Positions 10,771 to 61,699 of a stretch of 64,000 nucleotides of DNA are shown here, in pieces. Numbering within the stretch: the stretch's first letter is position 1; each line of letters begins with the position of its first letter. This DNA is from Rhea pennata (taxonomy: Eukaryota; Chordata; Aves; Rheiformes; Rheidae): positions 54,470,053-54,534,052 of the forward strand of contig NC_084702.1 in NCBI RefSeq assembly GCF_028389875.1. Reading direction: 5' to 3'. Both the position numbers and the translations under genes were made by a program. The notes below the pieces were generated by a model. It was given only the letters and a program-made list of their open reading frames with translations, was not told the DNA's origin and did not search any database.

Positions 10771-12729
10771 TATCCCTTTGAATCATAATGCTAAGGCTTG
10801 TGATACTGATTTTACATGTTCTTTGCTTCTTTTTGTAAAGTACCCTGTTAGAAGGAGGAATGACTTTTTTATATATAACGTAATCTCTGTAGGTCATGAA
10901 AGAAATCCTTCCAAGTATGGTCTAGTAAATACAAAGGTATGTTCAGCATTGCCCCCTATTTTTATTGGCATCTCCAAATTATGTATTTTTATAATTGAGA
11001 AGTCTTACATAAATTGAAAGAGCCTAACTTGAAAAGCCAAATGGTTTTAACTCCTTAAAAATGTATAGAGAGAAACATGGAAAAAATGTATTTAATTTAT
11101 TAAAAGATGCTGTACTAAGTTAATCTTTCTAACTCCCTAATTGAGGGGGAGGAAGAGATTAACATTTCCCAATCTAAATGCTAATTTCCTTCTAAATTAG
11201 ATATGCTGAATACAAAGGACTAAATGCCATTTCTGTTCCTTGGTATTATAGGTAGATGTATGTGTGTCTGCTGACTTCTGAAGAGTTCCACTTGTGTGAA
11301 GTAGCACAAACAGAGCTATACCTAATCCTTGACTATAAAATGAGGATGTTTTGAGGATTTACTGCTTTGAAGCAGTTAAAATTGAAAAATTTTTTGTATG
11401 TTTCATGTCCAACCTGTACTGAAACTTACTATATAAATTCTGGTGTAGCTTTAGATTTTAGTCTTAATTTTTCACTTGCATAGTGAGAAGATTGCCTTGA
11501 TAATAAAGTTCACGCAGTCTAGAAGTCAGGTGGTCATTGAAAGATTGAATATACAGTCTCAAAGTCTTTATTATCTGAAGTAAGTTCTTAGATTTAAGAA
11601 GTCTAAATTTTTATTCTGTTGCTTAATAACAGCAGATATTTTTGCAAAAATGTGGTCTGTTATGAAAGAGACACTGATGTTTAAATTGTATTGTTATGCT
11701 TTCCAGAAACCAATCCTCAAATTCAGACTGGAAAGTGATTTTAATAGCAAATATTCTCATGTAAGTATCTAGTTAATATTGAAATATTTGAAGCTTGAGA
11801 GTGTTTGCCTTTTCAGAAATTATTGGCAAGGCTTCTAAAGAAGCCTTTAAAACTTTGTCAGTAAGAGAAAGATGCACAGAAAAGTTACTATAAATTAGTA
11901 CATTAGGAGGCCTCGGTCAACCAAATGTCACAAGCAGCTGTATTTTCTTGAGATAATGGAAAAGGGACTAAAAATCCCAGAATAAAGTATTTTACTTGAA
12001 AAATACTGTCAAAAAGACCCACCACCACCAACAGTTTCTGTTCAGACAGTATCTCGTGTTCTGCCTATTCTATTTAACTTGAAATGTTTATCTAAGTATC
12101 GTCTTACTGTAAACATTATGAAATAGATACATGTATACATAAAGCTCCTTGTATTGTATATCTTGTAGATACAGTTTCATGTATGAAAGTGTTTATTTCG
12201 TGTTACATGTGGCATGTTTAAATCACTTGCACTGATATAATCTGAAGATTTGAGGGGGAAGAAGGCTATAAAATAATGTACCCTAAGTACTTTCTAAGCT
12301 GATAGCCATTCTACATTTAGTCACATACATTTTAGCTTGCATTCAAATTTCAAGGCAAAAGTAAGAATTATTTCATAACTAAGATTTAAGGTGCCTTATC
12401 TGTCCTGCTAATTGGGGCTACTCTTCCCTCTCCTTCCTCCCCCCCGACAGCAAACCATGTGCACTTTGTTATAGGACACTCTTCTTTTTTAAAAAACCAA
12501 GACAAAAAATGTAATTTGAATAGAGATGAGAGAACTTGTCTTCTGTTTGGATGTGGAAACTTTGTAATGGTGAAGGATGGAAGAAAAGAATTGTGAAATC
12601 TCAGTGCTTTTTTTTTCTTTATGAAGATATGGACTGCTTTGCTAAAGAGTTGTCTAACACGTGTATAATCACGTATAAGCTTTCTGTTTCAAAGAAAGCA
12701 CTCGTATGTATGACTATGTAAATTATGTG

Positions 12730-12735
12730 AATAAA
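12730..12735 (+). terminator. BDP1: Possible distal BDP1 poly(A) signal (AATAAA)
   Basis: This AATAAA is followed within 30 nt by a TG/T-rich element (CTGTGGTTCCATTTGTTTG). It would give a 3' UTR of about 2.3 kb ending roughly 0.8 kb before the MCCC2 CpG island. Transcript data are needed to choose between this and the signal at 10747. Confidence 0.35.
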
Positions 12736-12755
12736 TTATTTTATACTACCTGTGG

Positions 12756-13067
12756 TTCCATTTGTTTGAATATGTATTGCATTTTTAAATGCTTATATGT
12801 ATATGAGTTAATAGTTCTACAGTCAAAACCTCATCCATTCACTTTTCTTTAGAAACATTTGAGTGTTGCGATGCAGGTTGTGTGGTGATAACAGATGAAT
12901 ACCCTTTAACATACTTTTTTTTTAAAAAAAATGTAGTGCTTAACTTAGTATTAAATTTCCTAATGTTACCTGTCTGTAAGTACTACAGCCCTGTGTAAAA
13001 ACCAGAGAAAAACTAGAATATCAGAAAACAGAAAAGCTTTGAAAGGAAGAAGCAGCTCAAGCAAATA

Positions 13068-13098
<31 letters not shown>

Positions 13099-13559
13099 CC
13101 AGCCTGCCAGTATTACCATGATCTCTCAACAGTTCTGCAGGTAATGAAGAATACCCTTCATACTTCTAAAAATACTTCGGAGTTTTCTGGTTGTCCTAGA
13201 ACTGTTACTATGTAATCTGCTCTGAAAAGTGTACAGAAATCCTTTCTAAATAGGGGATTTATGATATATTTAGCACTAATATTCCATATGGTGAAACAGA
13301 GAACTCACAAAAAGTGCACAGTCCTTGTATATTCCATTCATGTATATAGAGAGAGTGCAAGGCTTTTTGCATTTTATCAGGTTTAATTACCTGAAAGCAA
13401 CAGGCATTTTTATTATTTGAAGAATTCTGAATTGTGGAAGACCTTTTCTCCTAATTTTTGCTGTTAAATCTTTCTCATTACTTGTAATTTCCATAGCAGC
13501 ACAACTGCTGTGGCAGGTTGCCTCAAAAGGCTGCAGAGAACCTTAAGCGGTTTGCATGA
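12756..13559. other. BDP1-MCCC2 intergenic spacer
   Basis: This is AT-rich unique-looking DNA. The only notable element is an uninterrupted T28 tract at 13071-13098. No ORF, CR1 or RNA gene is visible. Confidence 0.6.
13071..13098. repeat. Poly(T) tract, T28
   Basis: An uninterrupted T run lies about 0.5 kb before the MCCC2 CpG island. Confidence 0.95.
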
Positions 13560-13934
13560 CCCCTCTGTAACGTGTGACCGACAGGAGCAGAGCTGAAGGC
13601 TCGGCACGGGCCCTGTCGCTCTAAGATTAAATATTTATAGCAGTAACTATGTTTTTTACAGCAGTTTTGCCTTTTCTCCTCCCCCCGGTCACTAAACGCT
13701 TTCGCCTGCCTCGGTGCAGGTCGGGGGGAGAAGCCGGGTCGGGCAGGGACAAGCGGGAGGAAGCGGGAAGCGCCCGGCTCCGGGGCGGCCGCGCCGCGGA
13801 CCGGGGCCCGCAGGACCGGGGCCCTCAGGGCCGCCGCCGCGCCGCGCCCATTGGCTGCGCCGGGGGGAGTGGCGGCGGCGGCGGCGGGCTCGGGCCGGGC
13901 CGGGCCGGGCCGCGCGGCCTCGCCGCTCGCCGCC

Positions 13935-53328
<39,394 letters not shown>

Positions 53329-53428
53329 TATAAATGTGTACTGTGTGGCATAATTACCTGTGTATATTTTAATTGAGGCTAGAGAGCAAACTAACTGCAG
53401 TGTTGAGGTGTTTTCAACTGATTAAAAA

Positions 53429-53434
53429 AATAAA
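53429..53434 (+). terminator. MCCC2: MCCC2 poly(A) signal
   Basis: AATAAA lies 101 nt after the stop, giving a short 3' UTR ending near 53450. A second AATAAA at 53632-53637 could give a slightly longer form. Confidence 0.75.
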
Positions 53435-53450
53435 GATTTATAACTACTAT

Positions 53451-56400
53451 TTTGGATGAAAGTCTCCTGATTATATATTTTCACTGAATAATCCTCACAT
53501 TATGCTTTAGTATTTTAATACTAATTTCAGTCACTGGTAGTGCTTGTTTAACACCACATTATCCATTTGGTGAATAACTTGTAACTTCTGGCATTAAGGT
53601 GAATGTTTGAGAAGAAATGTTCATACTCGTAAATAAAATTTTGCAAAATGAAGCCTGCAAAATAGGCTGTGTGTTTGCTGCTTATCGACTCCTTTATTTC
53701 TTTTAATTCTATTTTGTATGTCTCCTATAGATGCAATCCAACAACAACAATAATAAAATCCACATTCACTAGTAAATATTTTTTTCAAAATGTAAGTGCA
53801 GTAAGGGCAGCCAGTGAGTTCAGCACAGGATGAAATTACAGATTTCATGATGTTGTTAGCATTTTGGCCTTTCTCTGGCTTTCATCCAAAAGTATTGCTC
53901 TTCTGTGCGATTCCCTGAAGTCAAAACAACAGAGAATTTGTTGGGTGGGTGGCTCCTCCCGGAAGAGCAGGAGACAGGATGCTAACAGCTGTGCGAGCTG
54001 CAGATTGCTGAGCCCTTTTGATGGTTGGGGTTGACTGCTGACATGCTGTAACACCGCGCTTAGTGGTGTGATCCCTGTGGCCGTTTTAGTTTGACGAAGA
54101 CACAGCAGTCTCCCTGCAAGGACCACTGCTTGAGTTGGAGCCTGAGTGCCACTTTTGGGTTGTGGTTAAAAGGAGTGCTGGAGTGCTTTGTTTAATCTTA
54201 CTTATTTAGTGTAATTTTGTTCCAATGTAATGTTTTTAGAGAATTCAGTGTGTGTAATTTAATTTGTTCTTTTCAAATGTATTTTACGTTGTAGAAACTA
54301 ATTGCTTGGTGTATACTTCGCCTAGAATAAGGAGGTAAATACTGTGCTATCTGAGACTAGAAGGGACTTGTCATGCTGACATGCGTGTTCTTAGGATATT
54401 AGATACTTATTAACAGAGGAATAATTTAAAATTCTGTGGTAATTGTGTAGTAAAATGGCAACAAGGCAAAAGCTGAGTTTTTGTGTCATTGCTTCTTGTT
54501 CTCATCTCGTCACGGGAATTTGTAGATGTTGTGTTGGTGTGGCCCTGGGAATTCTTTCTTCTGAAAATACAGTGACATTACCTGTGGTTGCTGGACGTTT
54601 TGAGATGCCTTTGAAAACAGCATGTTTTCAAATATCTGTATAAAAAGGCCAGGGAGAATGAAGAAATCACCCCCTGCCCCCATGACTGTTATTAATGGCT
54701 TCTAGAAAAAAAGAAATGCCCTGTGTTTTTGTACTTACTAATGTAGAGTAACTAGTTCAGACTTCCTTTGCCTTCCTGCCTTTAACTCTTTGGGTCAGCT
54801 TCCAATGTTACCTCAAAGCCACATGGCCTGCTCCCTTTAACAGTACGTGATCACTTTTCGTGAGACTGGTAATGAAGCCATTCTGAGTTGGAGACAGTAA
54901 CTGATAATATAACTGAGATGTAGGTAATGAAAGCAGATATGTTTGTGAGGACCTTCTGCGAATGCTAACTCCTTATTTACTGTTAAATCTGGAAGGACAG
55001 TTAACACTTATCAAAATTTCTTCCTCTAAGTATGTGTACAACCCAAGTCAAAACATGTCTCTGAATAAATCAGGCGGTTCTGCTTTAGTAATACCTATCT
55101 TTGGAAACATGCTAAACAAATGGCATTCATCAGCACGAGCTTATTAGCATCCTATCAGCATGTTCTGGTTAGGGGAAGATACAGAGCGGGACCTCCATTC
55201 AACATGAGCGATTCAACGAATCACTAGTGATTATCACTTCCCCCTTGCATATGAAGAAACCTTGGAAAAGCTTTTCGCGTTAATGTGCTGTGCCCAATAT
55301 GTGGGCATTCGCGCATAATGCATGCTGGTTATACTGGCACTCTGCTGGGAGAGACAGCCCCTTGCATACTGTCAACCAGAGATTTGCTGGAAAATCTCGT
55401 CTTCTGTGGGCCTGCTAGGAAGGAAGTGCGGGACACCATATCTGTACCACATCTGATGAAGCTGATAGGTGTATTTGCGCTGGGGCATTATTCCGTTTTA
55501 TAGATGTTCTCACTTGTGTTTTTGTTGCTTACCCATAGGATCTGTTTCAGATCTTTAATGACTATTAACGGTGGATAAACTACTACTTTCGAAGAAGGCA
55601 GATACTGCCTGTCTGACAGCTAGCCTTTAGAGAATGCTGCTGACAAATTGTAGCTTTTGACTGTTAGTGCAAGGACATGAGTCCTGACAGCAGAGGCAAC
55701 TTGAGAGCTATAGGTGACTTTTTGTACTTGTCCTACCCATCTCAGGTGTGTACGGTCCCTTCATTGTAGTAGCAGCAGCTCACAACTGTGAATCTACGTA
55801 CTTATTAGAAAAGGTAATACTTAGGATGATACTTTTTTCAGGGCAGAGGTTGAGGAGTGAATGAAATGGTTCACCTATATCAAGCATACAAGCTGTGGGA
55901 GACCAGGACCCTGAACTTAGTCTCTAGGCTTGCAGGTGACCTTTCTACTCTCAGTTGGCCTCTCTTTGCGGGTCACTTTTCGGGCTGTATGTCTTCCTGC
56001 CTTCTCCGAACAGCATCTCTCTTCACCATGGCAAGACCAAGAGATAATCTAGTTCTAGCTCTCTTGATAAACTCTTGATAACATAGCCTTTTTAAGAGAG
56101 ATCGAGTTTGTTGAGTTTAAGAGAGTTAATACTGCGATCTTGATAGTGTTTTCAAATGCCTCTGTGGTGGAAGGAAATGGAAAGCTGTGAACGTGGTGGA
56201 CTAAGAAGCTTGTCTTGTCCCTAGATACTGTTGCCAGTAGCTGATGGTTTTTCTTAAATTACTTGGGCTGAGATGGTGAATTAAGGATGGATGGAGCATA
56301 GAAACCTCACCCTTGCCCATTGCCACTTGCACCTAACATTTTCTTTCTTATTCTGATGGCACCTGGAGGTGTGCTGGGCACCTGTAGAAGCTGCAGTGTG

Positions 56401-58580
56401 GTAGACAACTGAAATTGCTGGCAGTTTACCTAACGAACGTTGAGGTCGGATAGTCTGGTCTGAAATCATTGCAAGGTTATGAGCCCATTCTGAAGACCTG
56501 GAGTGGGACGCAGCTGGGGCATGGGTTCTGCAGTAACTCTGCATGCAGAAATGAAGGGAGGATCTATAAATGTAATTTCTGAGAAGTTACTGGGTGCCTG
56601 TTCTGACTCCTCTCTCCCTCCCCTTTTCCTTCCATTTTGGGTTTAGTTTAATGTGAGGTTTGTAGTCTCAATAATTGTGTTGGCATTTGTGTATCTTTAC
56701 ATATATGTATCTATAGTATTATAGATATATATTATATCTATAGTATTTTTCTAATCTCTTACCCATAGAGATGAACTGGTATCTGCCTCTGAAACAGATG
56801 TTATCTGTCAAGTATACCTCTGGACTCTACTGTTACTCCAAATGTGGCAGAGCTCTAATTTATCTTAGATTTTCCTTGCTGTTCCAGATTTCAGCCAAAG
56901 AAATCTCTGGATTCAGAAAATCAGTAATGGTATATTTTATTAACTTTTTCTTTTTTTTTCTTAAAGTGAGGTTTTAAAATTAAGCCAATTCAACAAAGCA
57001 CTTCCAAAAGCCCACTGCTTTTCAGCAAAGCCTTAAAGAATCCACTTAAAGCCAGATGTCCACTTTCGTGGCTCTGATTCAGTAGAGCTCTCAACTAAAT
57101 GCTTCACACTAATCTCTACAGTCTCGTAGTCATAAAATCTGCCCAACTGTGTGTCTACGTCAAGCTGAAACTGGAATACATAAATGCATCAAAACCGCTG
57201 AATGAATACTATATTATTCTGACACCAGTGTCATCAGAAACCTCCACTGTTTTCCTGCTTTTAGAAGCACATTCAATTAATCAGTCGTAAGGGGTGACTG
57301 TGAAAAGCAAATCCAGTGCAGAGCTCTATAAAAGAGCCATTGGACGTACAGATTTTGCTACTCTGTGTCCTATTTGTATCTCGTTTGCAGTAGCGTTAGC
57401 GTGTAGGAAGTGAGTTAACTTTGAGAAGCTTGAATTAGTAGAGTCACAACGGAGTGGTTCACGCCTGAGCTCTTGCTGAGCCTCACGTGGCGGGTCTGAC
57501 TGAGCTCTGCTCAAGGTGCTGCAGGCTCTCTTGGTTTGGTAGCTTTAACATCTTACAGCTGGCCGCTGATGCTCTTTTCAAAAAGTATCTCTGTTTCTTT
57601 GTACTTGTATAGAGTGATTTTTTTTCCCTTTTTGTTTTATCATGACCCTGATTGCTGTTCCTGCTACGGTAGTTTCTGACTCTTATTTAATACTCAGATA
57701 TCTTGCATCTTAAAACATTTTCTTCCTCACTGTGCTTGAGACAAAGTCTGTAAGAATGACTGAATATGGAGCTAGGTATAGTGATATTTGTAGAAACAAT
57801 ATGATACAGATAGCAATAGGTAGATACGGAAAGGTTCAGTTGTATAGGTAGATAGATGCAGGGATTTTTGGAGATAGACACTTCTAATTGCCTGCGTGTT
57901 AGCTAATAGTTTTAATGTGGAAACTAAGAATCCAGAGTTCAACTTTATACATGGAAGTGCAAGTCTGAAAAAAACCAGTGGTGATTTCTAAGCATCTCTG
58001 TGGTGTTTTCAATGCTGCACGAGTAGCGCTCATATTACAAAATATGACTCGCACTTCAGTCCAGGTTTCACTGAGTTTGCCTTCAGGGCTGAGTCTTTGG
58101 CTACAAAACTGTACCTGCTTGTCCGTAGAAGCATTATGTTTTTCTCGGTCTATGTTATTTCTTTGCTCCAATACACTTTAGCAGCCCCATCGTTTCAAGT
58201 ACTTCACATGGCTGCGTCTTTGCTCCAGCCTGGGACGTGGCATTTGCCACAAGTGGTTTGACGGCAGACGTTAGCCTTGCCTGAGCAGTACAAGGATTTA
58301 TGCAAACATACAGAGGATCTCTGTGTCGAGGAGCAATTACAGACGAGACCTTTGCTGAATGTGATGATCAGTAGGAAAGTGTGGGAGTAGGTAACAGCAA
58401 GAGGTGAACATGCAGCTCTGGAGGCAAGCAACACAATAGCAGGAGAGATCTGAGGTGTTTTATTGCCTCAAACAAAATGACGCTGTTAAAAATTCCTTGT
58501 TAAGCCACAGCTCCCTATGGTTCCTTTAAACATTTGCCTTCCTATTTGGAAAATCTTTCCCTGGGTCTGATTTTTTAAAA
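53451..58580. other. MCCC2-CARTPT intergenic region
   Basis: Five kilobases of mixed-composition DNA without CR1, tRNA or a credible coding exon. A TA-rich patch at 56695-56750 holds a 13-nt direct repeat (TATCTATAGTATT at 56708 and 56735). No promoter or transcript signal is clear. Confidence 0.55.
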
Positions 58581-58679
58581 TATATGTGTATTTTGCGCAT
58601 GTTGTTTTGCCTTTCCAGGCTGTTCCTAACCACCCTGTTAAAACCAGCTGTGAGAGTTCTGTTAATGAGGCTTTTCACA

Positions 58680-59330
58680 TTCCTCCTCCTCCTCCTCCTC
58701 CTCCTCCTCCCGGGGAGCCCAAGGAGGCCAGGCTGGCCGGGGAGCGAGGATGGCCGCGTGCCTCCCCGAAGGCTAAGTGCCAGCAGCCGCAGGCGCCGCT
58801 CTGCGGCGGTGGAGGCAGAGTGGGGGCCTCGCTGGGCGAGCGCTGCTCCCCGCTCTGCCTGCCCGCAGCAGCGCAGGAGTCGCGCAGCAGCACGACGTGA
58901 CTCACGGAGGCTGAACGTCCGCCTTGCCACCCGGCTCTCCCCTGCTTTGCTCCGCCGGTCCTCGTTTCAGCCTCCCGAAGCCTCTTGGGCTTTGGGGAGG
59001 CAGAGCCTGTGGGACTAAGCTGCGAGGAGGGCACTTGTCACCTTGCTGAGTCTACTTGTGGCCTCACTCCGGGTCCGGTGCCAGCCAGGCACCCGGATGG
59101 CCTTGCCATGGGGAGCAGCTGGGGAGCTCCGTGGCTGGGACACGTGGGCCTCCAAAGGGCCGGCTGCTGCTGGTTCTCCTCCCGGGGGGATCGCGCCCCC
59201 TTCCCCTGCCCGGGGTCTGCTGCTGTTAGCCACAGCCCTGCTCTGCAGCCTGTTGCTGCTTTTCTTAGTGTTAAGCATTTATGGCCACTCTCCTGTGTGC
59301 CACCTGCCCCTACAGTGACTGACTGTGGCC
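58680..59330. promoter_or_regulatory. Unassigned CpG-rich block upstream of CARTPT
   Basis: G+C and CpG rise sharply here, starting with (TCC)10 at 58681-58710. The densest CpG is at about 58730-58980 and includes a TGACTCA (AP-1-type) heptamer at 58898-58904 beside ACGTGA. It lies 1.0-1.7 kb before the CARTPT ATG and is separated from the CARTPT promoter by CT-rich, CpG-poor DNA (59580-60050). It could be a distal CARTPT promoter or enhancer, or the start of a non-coding RNA. No gene was recognised. Confidence 0.45.
58681..58710. repeat. (TCC)10 trinucleotide repeat
   Basis: Ten perfect TCC units at the upstream edge of the CpG-rich block. Confidence 0.95.
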
Positions 59331-59399
59331 CGGGCTGGGTTTGGGCCTGCAGGGTGACTATTCAGCCATGGCATCACTTAATGCAAGGGGATGCTTGAG

Positions 59400-60130
59400 T
59401 AGGAAGGCCTGAGCTGCAAGTAGCACCGCTCTGGTGTGTGTGCTGGCTGTAGTTTTCCCTTTCACGATTGTGCTTTTCTCTCTTCACCAGGACATGGACC
59501 TATATCATGCACAGGGTGGGTGCTGCTCACTGAGCAACTGGTCAGTAGTCCAGTATTTGGCCTCAGGTCCCTTTCTTACAGCTCTCTTTTAAATCCTCAT
59601 GGTTAGTTTTATCTTGAGCCTTTCGATGCTACTTTTGCTCCCCATTCTCTGTAATCCTGACCCTTTCCACCCAAGTTCCAGTCCTACCTCTCTTCGTCAC
59701 AGACTCCTCATTCAAGCTTCCCATCCCTACCTGCAGCTTACTCACTGTCTCTGTCTTCTCTGCTTCTCCCTTCAGGTTAAATCTTCCATCTTGCCTCTCT
59801 CTCTCATTGCATCCTGCTTTATCTTGGCCCACAGGCTGCTAATTCTCCCTTGTTGCAGACTCCTCCACCAGTTTCCAAACCTGATCTCTTTGATGAACCA
59901 AGCTACCTGCCTTGGGCTTGCTTCTCTGTGTGTCTACCTGCCTATGTCTTGCTCCTCCCCACTCCCCTTCTGCCTGGGGACCCCAGGGGTGTGTCTCCTG
60001 CCCTCCCTGCACAGCGTGGTGAGGGGGTAGGAGCTTTCTGACAGCCCTGGTCCCCTCTGCAAGGGGAAAGACGCAAGAGCTTACGGGCAGGCAGAACGCT
60101 TTCTCCTCGGTCCTCCTCTCCGCCAAGGCT
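59400..60130. other. Pyrimidine-rich spacer before CARTPT
   Basis: The + strand is strongly C/T-biased at about 59580-60000. ORFs here on both strands have no protein character and reflect this bias. Confidence 0.55.
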
Positions 60131-60310
60131 ACTTCTCGGCTTGTGAAACCGGCGCCGGCTTGCGCTGACTCCCCCTTCGGAAGGCTGAAGCGGGGCCGCC
60201 GGCTCTCCGGGAGCGCCTCGCCCGCGGCAGCCGCCCGCCGGGCCGCGGGGCCGGGCCGGGCCGGGCCGGGCGGGGCGGGGCGGGCGCGGGGTCCGGCCGG
60301 CGGCGGGGGG

Positions 60311-60373
60311 CGCTGACGCAGGCAGCGGCGGCGGCGGCGGCGCTATAAAGGGCGGCGGCGGCGGCGGCGCTCC
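60311..60373 (+). promoter_or_regulatory. CARTPT: CARTPT core promoter: TATA box and CRE-like half site
   Basis: TATAAA at 60344-60349 lies 36 nt before the ATG. It sits between (CGG)5 at 60326-60340 and (GGC)6 at 60351-60368. TGACG at 60314-60318 is a CRE half site about 30 nt before the TATA box; mammalian CART promoters are cAMP/CREB-responsive, so this is a plausible counterpart. Initiation 25-30 nt after the TATA box would leave a 5' UTR of only about 5-12 nt, within or just after the GGC tract. Confidence 0.8.
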
Positions 60374-60379
60374 AGCACC

Positions 60380-60914
60380 ATGGAGAGCTGCCGGCCGCTG
60401 GCGCTGTGCGCCCTGGCCGCCGCGCTGCTGCTGGGCGCCCGCGGGCAGGGGCCGCCCGAGCCGCCGCGCCGCGCCCGCGACCTCGGCCCCGGCCCCGGCG
60501 GCGGCGGCGCCTCCCACGAGAAGGAGCTGGTGGGGCCGGGGGCACCGCGGGCACCGCGGGCCGGGGGGGCGGGGGGCTGGGGCGGGCGCCCCCTGCGCGG
60601 GGTGCGCGCCCTGACCGGGTCTCGGGGTCTCTCGGCAGATCGAGGCGCTGCAGGAGGTGCTGGAGAAGCTGAAGAGCAAGCGGATCCCGCACTACGAGAA
60701 GAAGTTCGGGCAGGTCCCCATGGTGAGTGCCCACCTGCCCCGGCCCGGCCCGACCCGGCCCGGCCCGCCCGGGGCGCGCCGCTCACGGCCGTGTTGCTCC
60801 CGACAGTGCGACGCCGGGGAGCAGTGCGCCGTGAGGAAGGGGGCCCGCATCGGGAAGCTCTGCGACTGCCCCCGCGCCACGTCCTGCAACTCTTTCCTCC
60901 TCAAGTGCCTGTAG
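60380..60914 (+). CDS. CARTPT: CARTPT, cocaine- and amphetamine-regulated transcript prepropeptide (three exons)
   Basis: This is a secreted neuropeptide precursor acting in appetite, stress and reward circuits. Exons 60380-60529, 60639-60722 and 60807-60914 are all phase 0 and give 113 residues (human 116). The signal peptide is about residues 1-22 (core [14 protein letters not shown]). A Pro/Arg/Gly-rich spacer follows, then [21 protein letters not shown] (dibasic site) and IPHYEKK (second dibasic site). The mature core FGQVPMCDAGEQC...KLCDC...LKCL has all six cystine-knot cysteines in the last 35 residues. The human sequence has PRGTSC where this has PRATSC, and the pre-SHEKEL spacer is unusually GC-driven ([11 protein letters not shown]). 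Introns are only 109 and 84 nt. The start context CAGCACCATGG is strong. All large ORFs on the other strand here are shadows. Confidence 0.97.
60563..60586 (+). other. CARTPT: G-quadruplex motif in CARTPT intron 1
   Basis: Runs G7, G6, G4 and G3 are separated by one- or two-base loops, a textbook G4 pattern on the non-template strand. It occupies about a fifth of the 109-nt intron. Confidence 0.75.
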
Positions 60915-61690
60915 GGACGCGCCCCGCGACGCGGCGGCGGGCGCACGGGGACCCAAACGCTCCTTGCTTCGAAGTGCCGGCCTGGGAGCCGCGGCGGCAA
61001 CTCCCTGCGGCTTGTTATTCCGAGAAAAGCGGTTAGACGTCCTCGTGTTGCCAGTGTAACGCCATGTGTGACACCCGACATCCGTAGAGCTGTGGTCCTT
61101 CTTCCCCCTCCCCCCCACCCCGATTTTTCCCAGTCCCGAACCCCAGCCCGCACATTGCCGCGTGAAGGTGCCGATGCCGGAGCTGTGCCAGGGTCGAGCC
61201 AGGAGCAGGGTGCTCCCCGGCTGCTTCCCGAGGAGGGGAACATCCCTCCGCTGCCAGCCAGAGGGCCCGGAGCGAGGCCGGATCCAGCCCGTGGAGGTGA
61301 GTGGGAGGGCGAAGAGCAGAGGAACGCGTGGGAAGGCCCCGGGCCCCCCTCCTGCCCCCGGTAACACCTCCCGCCGAGAGCCCGACCGCGCTCACCGTGC
61401 GCTGCAGAAAGGCCGGCGCGAAAAACCGGCCGCGTTGTTCGGGGAGCCGGTGCTGGCCTGCGGGGTGGGAGCTGCGGGACCAGAGCCCCGCAGAGGGGAA
61501 GTGCCCTGGGCCCGCTGCAGACTCGCCAAGGACCTTCCAGCCGCCTAAAGTAAATCGCTCCCATTTCTATACTGAACTGATGCGCATAAATATGTACGTC
61601 CTCCACAGGTACGCCGTGTCTTTCAGTGAAGTTATAACTCGTTTTTACCCTTTGTTTGCCACTGTTAATAAAATCTCTGTTCTGACGACA
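60915..61690 (+). other. CARTPT: CARTPT 3' UTR
   Basis: The last exon continues from the TAG (60912-60914) to the poly(A) signal. The first 600 nt are GC-rich, then the sequence turns AT-rich near 61550. There is no convincing coding content. Confidence 0.7.
61667..61672 (+). terminator. CARTPT: CARTPT poly(A) signal
   Basis: AATAAA lies 750 nt after the stop, with a T/G-containing element (CTCTGTTCTGACG) immediately downstream. Confidence 0.78.
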
Positions 61691-61699
61691 GTGCTCTGG

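Noticed and set aside
56700-56750. Apparent inverted repeat in TA-rich DNA
   Set aside because: It resolves into a 13-nt direct repeat within low-complexity TA sequence; no further structure.
58584-59018. 144-codon ORF with a leucine-rich start that resembles a signal peptide
   Set aside because: The leucine run is only the (TCC)10/CTC reading frame, followed by Arg/Ser-rich compositional sequence. No splice or homology support.
59942-61606. Large minus-strand ORFs (up to 304 codons) across CARTPT
   Set aside because: They are Pro/Arg/Gly/Ala-rich shadows of the GC-rich CARTPT exons, introns and UTR with no domain character.
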